Origin: Mytilus galloprovincialis
Lineage: Eukaryota > Mollusca > Bivalvia > Mytilida > Mytilidae
Direction of reading: 5' to 3'
NCBI RefSeq assembly: GCF_965363235.1
Contig: NC_134844.1
Location: 20,442,646-20,506,645 of the forward strand
Length of the DNA stretch: 64,000 nucleotides
Of this stretch, positions 34,501-46,900 are shown piece after piece. The notes beneath the pieces are model-generated. The model made no database searches, was not told where the DNA came from, and saw only the letters and a list, made by a program, of their open reading frames with translations. Made by a program: the position numbers and the translations under genes. The first letter of the stretch is position 1; each line of letters opens with the position of its first letter.

Positions 34501-37500
34501 CATACATTTTTCAGTGATTTTTTCCCCCCTCTCAATTATTACTAAAAAACAAAGTAATAAGTTGTCATGACAAGAGCCCTTTATTTTTTCTTTTAAAAAA
34601 AATCTCCAGAGAAAAAAATATATAGAGGTTTTGGATATGGAGTGTCTAGTATGATGGTTTCATTTCAATGTGTGTTAAAGGTTTTGTCTTAATACTTTAT
34701 TCACTGAAAGAAGATCAAACCAAAGCTCAAGTGTTATCTGAGAATAATGAAGTAGACTGATGGCATGGCATTTATATATATTTTTTATGTTCCGACATCC
34801 GTTGTTGTCTTCAATGAAACCTGTCACATCGGTTAGATTACCACAGTTATATTGGCTGATGTTCATTTTGACTGTTTGACTAGTTACAGGTTGACTATAT
34901 ACTATTTAAAAGAAAGGATGTGGGGATATATATCATATGACAAAAAGGCAAACAAAAATAAAAATAACGTAAATTTTAAAATACGGCAGATTAGTAAATA
35001 ACTGTGTGCAAAGCGCTTCTCAGGACTTACCTTCATCAACCAGGTGCGCTGGAAGCCAAAAGTTTGGCATTGAAATTGCAATTAATACAGAAAATGCAAA
35101 AAAATCACCCCACCTCCCCTTCCTCCCATCAAAAAATAATAAAATAAAATTCAAAGATAACCAAACACATTATTTGCATTACACTAGTCTAAAGGTGGAA
35201 TTTTATGAAGAGTTCTCTCTAATATTGCATTTATTTTTTTGACAGCCTAGAAGGAACAAGAGACAATTTAAAAATATTGAAATATCTTGTACAAACTTAC
35301 ATCATCATCATTTTCTAAAGCCTCTCCAGTAAAATATAATACAGCTCTAGGCACTATTCTCTCTCTTATAAAATGTCCTATTTCAAAATCAGCTGCTAAT
35401 AATGCTTCTAAATCTTCATCCTGCATATTCAAAACAGAAAAATGTATTTCATAGTACGTAAAAAACAATCAACTATCGTAATTACACATTTATTGAAACG
35501 TACATATAGAATAGTGTAAAACTTAACAGTCAAATTTTTCTTTGCTCACTTGATTTAGTGCTTTATTTGTTTGTAAGGAAATATGGAAATTTAGCCCAAC
35601 CTTTTTCTTCTTAATTGAATGCCTCAACTCCTATTTTATTCTTTGTATGATTTTTAGTTTAATCATATTATATGCAGGGTCTGTAATCATTCACAAAATT
35701 AATCTTGTTTATCTGAAATTGTTTGATAGAATTATAACAACATGCACTGATAATATAATACCAAATAAAACCAAATTTTTGACAAAAAGAAAGTGAGAAT
35801 AGTTGACCGTATCAATCTGTCAAAAGACAAGACTATACTTTCAACCTGAAGTGTAAGGGTATTTTCTAAAAAAAAAAAAGAAATGTTTAGATTCATTTAT
35901 GTATGTTAATACACAACTATATCATTACACGTACCATTTCTGATTCATCTTCAGGAACTGAAAATAAAATTGAAATGATTTTGAAAAATATATGGCAATA
36001 CATGTAGTACTAAATTTTTAATAAACAAAGTACATTTTGCATCAAATGTGGAATTGCTTCCTTTAAAGAATTTGTGTGGTTTGAACATTTTTACAACCTT
36101 ATAAAATTTATTTAAATTATATAATTCTTCATTACTTTTCAAGCTACAACCATGAAATAACAAATTCAAGTTTGTGTGTTTTTTTTCTGTGCAATGTCAA
36201 CTGGTATCTTGTACCTGTTGTAGGGTAACTGCATTTTTAATGATAAAGTAAAAATAGTTATGAAATGTAATTATTATGTGGTATTGATATTCTCTAATGA
36301 AAGCATTAGTTAACTGAAACACATGGTTGTTAAAACTGAACTATTGATGTAAAGTTTAAACATTTTCTGACCTTGTAGATTCTAGTGCATTCTAGCATCA
36401 ATTTAAAGCTTACACACACAACCTTTGCTGAATAATTATACAAAGTATAATTATAATCCAGATGCAATTGTATGTGATATTTAAAGTTAATAAACTCCAT
36501 GTTGTCAAATTACCATGATTACTCAGACATATAATTCAAACATTTTGGAAATTCTAAAGTTTCATGCCAAATAATATTTGGAATATGGGGTATTGTTAAA
36601 AATGAAAATCTTGGAAGATCATCGTAACAAGAATGTGTCCATAGAACACAGATGACACACACACGCTAGCATTTTCAATGAACCATGAAATTGGGGTCAA
36701 AATTTGACATTATAATTAGAAAGATCATATTTTAGGAAACATGTATACTAAGTTTCAAGTTGCAGAGATGCAAACGTTTTTTTCCCTGTCAAACATTGGG
36801 GCCTACAGGGTACCAAGTTTTGCCAGACCCATCACATTTCTGCCGACCTATATTTTCACTCAAAAATCAAATGAGATGCTATTGAACAAACGTTAAGTTT
36901 GATTTTGTGTTATATTGATTCATAACAATTGTAGTTTATCGCAGGTACTGCTACGTTTCCAGTGCAAAATGCAAATTGTGCATGTCATCATGTTGTTGTT
37001 ATAAAGTAATTATGATTGTCACTTTTGCCATTTTGGGTTGAATGACCTTTCAGGTCATTTCTCCTTTTCGTACAAGGACAGCTAAATAGCTTTATTAACT
37101 TGTATAGGTGACTGGTTTGGCCTTTTACTGGGTTCCGACCAACTTACAAATTTTATCGGCCATGACATATTTCCTGAACTTATCAACTATGCTTAAGGTT
37201 TATGTACCCTTCTGTAGCCATTTTTGTACGAATTTTTTAAACATCAATTGTATCAAAACTACAGATATAACGAATAATAGAGACAGGCCATTTTGAACAT
37301 ATACTAGAAGGAAACTTGATGCAAAGCATTATTATTTACTGTTGCATTGCATTTAATAGAAAAGGAGTATTTTGTGGCAAATAAACCAAGATTTTTATAG
37401 AAAATCCACAGCCTTTAATACAGAGATTTTTGTTATAAAATTTGAAACATAGATTACTCACTTGCTTGTGTTTGTTTTTTACAAAAAGTTCTAACCAACC

Positions 37501-40500
37501 TGTAAATTCCAAAATACCTCGTGCAGAGTAACTAAATTTGAGCGCACCCTAAAAGGTGTACTTGATTTGGTACATATATTTATTTGTTCTAACCAATAAC
37601 TACATTAATAAACTTGTTTTAAGGAAATCAATGCTAGCACTGCATGTAATAATCCTATATCTATCGATCATCAAATTGCCAAATATGATAAAACAAGGAT
37701 AAAGGTTGTGGATTTTCTATAAAATTTCCATATGTTTATCATTGAAGCAACACAAGGGTACATAATCCTTAATAGACCTCCTTCCTGAAGAGTGAATTTC
37801 TAAAACCAGAAACATGATGGAAATATGGGGAATGGTTAGGGGCGAAATAAACATATTACAAAGACTGTCACTGGGCGGAAATACTGGTTCCTAAAGTTAG
37901 AAAAAGCAAGGAACAGGAAATTTACTTTTATTAAAGATGATCACAATTTTATAAACAAAATACTCTGCCGGGACTGACGGGGAATTAAGTTTTGGCGGAT
38001 CCCAAGCAGACTAAAATATTGCCAGCCATCAGGTCCTGCACAGCAACCAGTTTTGCCAGACCTGCATAAATTCTGTCCCTTAGGTCCGACTATTAGTTGC
38101 ATCTCTGAAATTGATTGGACTTTTTTAACTTCATCAAAAACTTTTAACCTGAAGCAGGACAGACGGAAGAAATAGACACCCTAGGTGAGGCATAAATACA
38201 TTTTAAACACTGCTAGCAAAGATAAATAATATAATTTAAGTATTTGAGTGATCAGTCAGTACATAAACAGATAAATGGTTAAACCTATTACCTTGTGGCG
38301 GACTAAAGAAATTGAAAAATGAATCATTTTGTACGGTTTTAGTTATTGTCCTAGTTGTTCCTCGTCCTTTATGTTTTTGTTTCTTTTTCACTGTTTTTAC
38401 TGTTACATTTTGTCCTTTAACCCAATCTATTTCACATCTGAAAAGGAAATTTGAGAAAAACATGTTTAGAAACACTTGTTGAAATGTAATTATCCTACAA
38501 CAGGACTTCAACAAAAACATTTTCATATTAAAACTTAATGTATATATCTTTGCATATTTTTTCTCCTATACTTGCAACATTCAAGTACAAATAAGTGTAC
38601 ATTAACTTGATAAAGCTAATGAAAGTAAAAATTAATTTAGCTTGAGATCTGTGTTCAGTCTGCACCAAAAACTTTTTCATCTACTAGTCCGGACACTCAA
38701 TATCAAAACTTGTCCCTATATGACTATAGAAAATTTTGAAAATTTTCACCAGTCCGAATTAATATATCACTAGTCTGGGGCATAGGACTAGTGGCTAACG
38801 GTGCAGACTGTGTGTTTATCGTAGTGTTGATCTGTTCATTACATAGTAATAAAGATGTGAAAAGCTTTTTTTATTTTTATCAATAATGAATATATTCTAA
38901 TTGCTGTTATAAATTTAGACATATACATTCCTACACGGCAACAAGTGTATTACGATATTTCTCCACTCGAGACAGTTAAATTTTATTATTTAAAGCGCGA
39001 GGCTTGCCGAGCTTTTTAAATAATTAAAAATTTAACTGTCAAGAGTGGAGAAATATCGTAATAAACAAGTTAAAGTGTCGGAATCTATTTCTCTAATGAT
39101 TTTTATCCTTCGTTTTCAAAGATTTTCAGAAACTTGTGTTCTTTATATGCGGCATGGTCGCCTTTTTTTATGACGTCACAATAGGAAAACTCCAAAGAAA
39201 ACAAAACATTTTGACGTCATAATCAAATTTCAACTAATCATTTGCCGAGAAGATTTTTCACTAGTGAGGAGAAATATTCTTCTCACACCGGTCAGGAAAT
39301 GTGAAAATAGCACAAAAATTAGAGAACATCTTTTCCTATTTTCCATTATAAAGTAAAAGTACTATACTACCTACCCTTTACACTTAATTATTTCTGGACC
39401 TTCAAATGAAAATGGATCCGCTTCATCTGGTTCTGATCTCATTGTGTATGTTTTTGTTAATAATGTGTTATTAAAAAATTTGTTTGATTCAAACTGGAAT
39501 TCTAATGTAAAACCCTGCAATGAAACATTACATACAATGATATAAATATTATGTAGTGCAAGACATGTTCTCAAATGTGTTCCATGTTATAATGCTATAA
39601 ATACTACAAATCAATACTATACAACAGTATTATTGCTAACATTGCAGTATACTTAATGAACCGTAAGAAGAGATTAAAAGTTGAATGTTTTCTGTTTAAT
39701 CGTTTCGGTTTACAAGGATTGCAGGACAGAGACCGTTCACCCATCTTAAGCACATTAACCATTAAGCCTTCTTTGAGACAGCTTAAGCTTAAAAAATAAT
39801 AAAAAAATAATGATGTGAAGAGCTTATATATATACATAAGTAACTCCATATACTTGCAATATTGTTTCAAGTATATCAACCTAACTTATACCTCTGATTG
39901 GCTAGGGAAAACACGTATAACAATGTGCTTTAATAATAACTTCTTGTAGAATATGAAAGTATGATTTGCTTTTAATATTTCAAGGAGTATATTATGCTCA
40001 GACAGAAAATCAATTGGACTGAAAGCAATCAATTTATAACAACTCTTTTGGAAGCACTCAAGACCTTAATTATTTTAAAACACTTACCATTTCTTCCCCA
40101 CTTAAAAATTTAACTTTAACATCTTGTAGATGGTTGAGTATAGGCTCATCATGATCCTAAAATAAAAAGATAATGTAATTTAAGTAAAATCGTTACTACT
40201 ATCATAAAAGAACATGTAGTTCAGATGGTTAATACTTATTGGTGCATGTGTAATTAAAACTAAAATTAGTTGGATCTCAATTTGACTGTTAAAACATATT
40301 TATTTGAGTAATAACAAATACTGATTCATACAGTGTTGTTTGCTCAACATCGAGTGACAAATATTTCATGCATCTTCAAAACAAATGTAAATAAATGGAG
40401 AATATGTCCATGTAGACAAGGGCAAAACTTAATGCACCCAAGGCTACAGTGCAAAAACAGAAGTTATGATTGTTTGCTTGTTATGGCAAGTGAAAATTAA

Positions 40501-43500
40501 TCTACTAATCTGAGGCCACTTGTATAAATTTTAAAGTTGAATAAGACTGTTTTAATAAAAGATTTATGTACATGGGACTCTAATGTATCTTGCTCAAATA
40601 AAATTCTTTCACCTCTCATGGCCGGAGTCTGATGAACTATAAATTAAGTTTGAGTCGCCTTACCTGAATCATTTCAGATAACATATCTACATTTTTGAAA
40701 ACTGTTAACCAGAAGCTAGGAATGCCTTTGACGTCAGCTCCTTCATCTTGAAAGAAAACATGTATCAAGATAGATATATCATATGTATTAATGCCAGTTT
40801 CAAATTATGGGAAAAAAAATACATTTTTTCTTATACAATATGATCTAAATTTTAATTGATCTGTAAAACTTATTGTGCACAGGATATTTACTATATATAA
40901 AATATCCCTTAGATTTTGGTTTAAGCTTATAATAGTGTGACCTTGTCTGTATAAATGTACAATTGACCTTTGAAATTAAGATTGACTGTTGTTAAGACAA
41001 ACTACTATGTAAAAATCCAAAACTACTTTGTTGAATAACTTGAAAACTTAAAATCTAAAATCTATATTACAGCCGATTGCAATGAGTGTATAGGCAAAGA
41101 TAGTATCTTTTGTTAGCTTGATTGCTAGCTGAACCATGAAGTCATTAGTAGATTAGGTAAACTACCCTTCTTTAATAAGAGTAGGCTTGTCTGACAGATT
41201 ACCAATCTATCTGCCTGTAGGACTAGGCTACTTTGAAATGAAGGTAGTATACATTACCTAATAATGACTTCACGGTTCAGCTAGCAAGCAAGATACGGTA
41301 ACCGAAAATATATTACCTTTGCCTACACACTCAATGCAATCGGCTGCAAACTATATTCAATGAATGCATGCATCATAATATAAAACCTAAAGCAAGCCAC
41401 AAATTAATGATGATAGAGGCCTTAGGGATGTAATTTGCCAATTCAATGACTAAACTAAAACTACACTTTCCTGCATGAATTAAGCAACAGAAAATCTAAT
41501 GAAGTCAAATGAAGGATCTCCTTATAGCTTGATTGATCAAAACAAATATATAAGCTAATTTATGCTCAGCTATACTACCTGTTTTGGGTTTTTCATTTGA
41601 CTTTTCCTCATCTAAGAAAACACACCAAGTAACTGATTTTTGTCTTTGTTTAATATATTCAGAAATTCATTTTTTTCAGACTACAAAATGATTTAAGTCC
41701 AATATAATTTAACACAAGATTACACGTTTTGGTAATGAAAACTGTAAAAATCACTCAGATCAAAATCTAAATTGGTATGAAATCAACTTATTTCTAATGA
41801 AAAATAATAAAGTGTGATGTGGAGGACTACAAAAGTGAACCCTTTCTTGAGCTACTCCTCTGCTGACGGACAATTTAGAATTTAGAGTGTAAATGATTCC
41901 AAGAGAAATTGACCATCAATCTACATTATCATAGAATCTTCCAGTTATTTTTATTAACAGTACTCACTATCTTCTTTTTTCTCTTTATCTTCAGAATCGG
42001 CCTTCTCTGCATCTCCTATTTTAGCTTTGTTCTTCACTTCATCCTATAACAAGAGGTTTATTTTATTGCAAAACTACATTTCTATGTTTATTGATGTAAT
42101 AAAGAAAAATTTGTCTTAAGAATCCATTACTGAATTTACAAAATTGTAGATGTAGATACAAAGAAGTCTTTGATATAGGTATTGCTATAATGTATTCAAC
42201 ATGAATTTTGCTTAATTTGTTGGGCATGAAGGTTAAATGATTACTCAATTAAAATTGATACTTGCTGACAGTAGCATTTTCATATATATAACCAGTATAT
42301 TTTAGATGCAAGAATGTTCAAATGTGGAATACAAATAATTGTTATAATTCAGTATTAGTTAAGATATTTAGCACTAGCTTAAGAAATAATTTACTTGATA
42401 AATAGTTAATATAAATCTTCACAATTTTAGATAAGTGTAAAGCAAATTATTAAGTGATCCCCTGAGGGCTAAATGACAATAAGAGAATTAAGGATTAGAA
42501 AAGTGTTATATATACAAAAAGGGATTTCTTACTTTTTAAGTTAATTTAGGTGATGTCACAAAGGCTTGATATTTGAGAAAATAGATAAACTAGCGTTATT
42601 ATGTAAATTAGATATTGAGTATTTATGTGATGTAAATTGAATAATGAAAAACAATATATATATATTAGTTGACCATGTAGTTGGGTCACTTGTATTTTTG
42701 ACACTTGTAGTTTACACTTGTGTTTTAGACTTGGATTTAGACAGTTGTACTGGATTTGATATAAGACATGCTGTTTTAATATGTCTCATGAACTTATGTG
42801 ATTATTGTGATTGATAAACTATACTGAATGCTGATTTAATAAACATTATATATTGAACTTTGAATCTGTGTTACGTTGACATGTATTCAAATGAAAGCTA
42901 CTAGCAAGTTCTCCCAACCTAGCAAGATGAGTAACGAGGTCAGGAACGAGCATAGTACTGGCCTTGGTTATACATAACCTAAAACATTTTAATATAATAT
43001 GTTCCACATTTCATCAATGCAATTCACCAGATTTTCTATTTGTTCTCTTAACATGATTTTCAACAGTGAATTTTCTTAAATTTTGTTCTAAAGTTGATCA
43101 GGGATGGGGTCGATTACTTTAAAATGTAATCGATTAAATTACAATTACTTTGCTAATAAAATGTAATCGATTACATTACAATTACACCCTATTTCATATG
43201 TAATCGATTACATTAGATTACTTTTCTTTATTGTAATCATGATTACTTTAGATTACTTATGATTACATTGTATATTGCTATATCAAAGCTTTTTATAACT
43301 TTTTATCTGCTTATTTTGGTGATTTTTTTTAAAAGCCTTAATTTATTCATCTTTTAAAAGAATTTATAGACAAGACAGCTACAGTTACAGTGTAAAATGT
43401 GTAATTTGATAAAATAGCTATAGACAAGTGTCCTTTCTTTATGTAAAAGATGTAACTTTATTTTTAACTACAAATTGTAACCAACTACCTAATTAACAAA

Positions 43501-46500
43501 AAAACTGAAAATAAGGAAAAATTAATTAAGTATAGTTTTATTGTCTGTTGGGACATAATTGACACATCCATTAATGTTTTTACAGGTGTTAATCACTACT
43601 TCCATTTTTTTAAACAAACAATGGGTGGGCTTGGGTATTAAAATTTTATTGTCTTAATAACGTTATAAATAAAGTTAAAAGTCGTTGATCATGTTGATTG
43701 TCATTATTTGTTTGAAAATTTTTAATACTTGATCTAATTGAAATTAATAGAATTATTGTCAGGTGAAAACACAAAACAGTTTTGTAACTTAGGAAAGATT
43801 ATACATTTCTCTTTATATTAAGCAACAGTTTATTGTATTGATGAAACTTCTGATGTCACCTTTTGTTTACTATGCATATTGTTTGCAATATTTGTACTTG
43901 TTTATACTGGTGAGCCTTAAGGCTAATAAAGTTAATAAAGAATAAAAATAAGAAAGCACATATTATACACAATTTATGGAAAATAAAATTCATTCTATTT
44001 TGTCAATAAATGAAACCTGGTTTTAACTTCCATTTTGAATTAAGTGGGCTTATATATTTATGCCGACCATCAAAGTCAAATAGGAACTAAATGTTTTCTG
44101 CATTTGAATTTCAATGTATTTATGTAAAAATATTGGGTAAACTAATATGAACATGATGAAATTGGAGTTGATATCAGAAGTTTTCAATCAAGGAAAACAA
44201 ATGCTTTCAAAGCATATTCTTGTATCATAAGAGCTCAATTTCACAAAGAAATATTGGACAGTAAATTTCTTTTTGTAAACTGTTAAAACAAAATAAAACA
44301 CTTGGTTATACAAATTTGTTATATAGATGATCACATTAAACAAGGTCCCATCATTGTGATTACTTAAGTTCCATGATTTTTCATTCAAGCTTAACATTTT
44401 CTTATTTTCATCTTGTCTATCAAAAACTATTTTCATATTTATACAAGATTTGTAATCATCAAGTAATCTGATGAATGTAATCTTAAAGTAATCTAAAAGT
44501 AATCATGATTACACCTGTTTTTTGCCATGTAATCGATTACATTACGATTACTTGTAATCAGAAATGACATGATTACAGATTACTGATTACGATTACCCCA
44601 TGCCTGAAGTTGATACAGAACTGAAAAGGCTCATTATATCATATTGTTAATGATTGAAATAAAGTGTTATACATGTACGAGTACACTACACAAAGAGATA
44701 GACATAATCAGACAAGAAATTTACTTGAACATACATACAGAATAATAAATAGATAAAGAAACTACATAAACAACAATGGTAAAGATATCTTTACCGAAAG
44801 TTGAGCCACCTTTTCATCTTCTTTCTCTTCATCGCTTGGCCAATCACAGTCATCATCTGTTGGTTCTACTCCCCCAGTTACAACTTTAGATCTCTGAAAT
44901 AACAAATGCCATATTCCTTTAAAGACTTTTTTGATTTTTATTCTTATTTTTAAAATTCACTTTTATTTGGGGTTGTGGTAGTAGGAAGAACGTAAGGCAC
45001 TCAAATCAAATATTTCTGGGTCTTACCATTTTCCTTTAATTTTGGAAGAGTTACAAGTATAAAATGAAAATTTATTTTTATGGTTTGTTGGGGTATGAAA
45101 AGTATCTCACTTCCATATAATTATTGAACAATCCTTATATATATACATGTATATACACTTTTAACAGCTTCAAGAATCAGGCTAGTTCACACCAGTGTCT
45201 ATGTATGAAAGGGACTTGTTTTTGCTCAGAAACTGGTCTTTTTTATTCAGTTTTAATATAAAATTTAACAAACTAATTTGATAAAAATACAAAGAAAGTT
45301 AACTTGGTTTCAAATATTTTGGCATCAAATTTATACTAAATATACACCATTTGTGAATAAAACATTTTTAAAATCCTGTAAACGAAGACAAGCATGAAGC
45401 TAAATTTACCTTCTCGAAAAGTGGTATATACTTGGTAGCATATTTACATTCCAATTCATGGACTTCTTTGTAGAAATCACCTTCAATCTTGGAAGAGTCA
45501 AATTGTAGTTTTTTCAGAGCTTTTATCTTTCTCTTGACCGACTTTGGTAAACTGAAAGAAATTAAATAATTATAAAGAAATAAATAAGCAAAGAATTAAG
45601 TCTCTTGATCTTGAGACAAGACATTAATGACTTACTATTTCCCAACTTGAATAAAGAAACATAACAATTTGACTTATTGCCTAATCAACAATCACCTCAG
45701 TCTTCACGCTGAATGGCAGCCCTGGCAGCCCAGGCTTGTAAAATTGCTGTAAAAATCATATCTACAGGTCAACAGAATCTAACTAAAAATTTTCAAAAAT
45801 TGAGCTCTGGGCCTGTAGATTTAACAGTTCATCGTGAAGACTGTCACCTTGCTACAATAATTTGTGCCTGTTCTCTGTACCCCTTTTCAGGTTTTACTCC
45901 AAAGTGAACATCTGTTGTTTAAATTTTAAAATCTAGAGTAGATACTGCAATTTTAAAGTATCAAAATTACAAGGTTTTAAAACAATATCATGTATATTGA
46001 AATCATATCTGCATTTATCATTTGAAAATAACATTTCTTTCAAAAATATTGACATACTATGCAAATCTATTGAAAAGGCAACAGATTTTAAGGATTTGAC
46101 CACCAAAATTTTACAAAGGACTGACATAATTTTAGTATTTTGCATTAGAAATAATAGTGGAACCAGCAGATTTTCTTTAAGGACCACAAAGGGAAAAGAT
46201 TTCGCAACAACTCTTTTAAGCCAGAGAACATTGCAAAATTCATATTAATTTTCATGTCAAAGTTTGGATTGTGAGAAGAATTATACCTCTGAATATATCC
46301 AGAAGGTGTACCAACTATTCCATCCATTCTGGACTGAAGTGCTGCAAGAACCTGTGGATTCTGCATTAGCTGACTGGTCAGCCCTAGAGCTGTTTGATTG
46401 GGTGGAACATCATCTTCTAGAGAAAATAAAACATCATTTATCAATTCACATGCTACTCAAGTTACATCCACTTTACAATAGTAGTTCAAGCCAATAAACA

Positions 46501-46855
46501 ATGTTGGAAAACTAAATAAAATTCCAGAGATGTAATGCAACTCAATCAATAAGTCAAAGAACTTAAATTACAATACCATTATCTTTGAAGAGAGTATCTT
46601 TCTAAGATTGAAGATTTACATATATAGTATACAAGTTTTTCAATTCATGTACTGCAGTGATGGGTGGAAAGATGTCTAACATTCATTCAGTGGCAAATCA
46701 AATGCATATTTAGGAACAATGTAATGCAAATGAAAAAGGTTTTCTGCTGCAGATGTTAATTTTTTTTCTTAACTAGCATTTTCTCAAGCAAGGCCAAAAA
46801 AAAAAATAGGTGTGTTTCCTGTTGCATGCCCCAAAAAATTAGGGTCGGTAGGTAG

Positions 46856-46900
<45 letters not shown>

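Noticed and set aside
43099..44606. GTAATC-rich ends as a telomere-like or satellite array
   Set aside because: Exact inverted ends and an 8-bp target duplication show it is a single transposon insertion.
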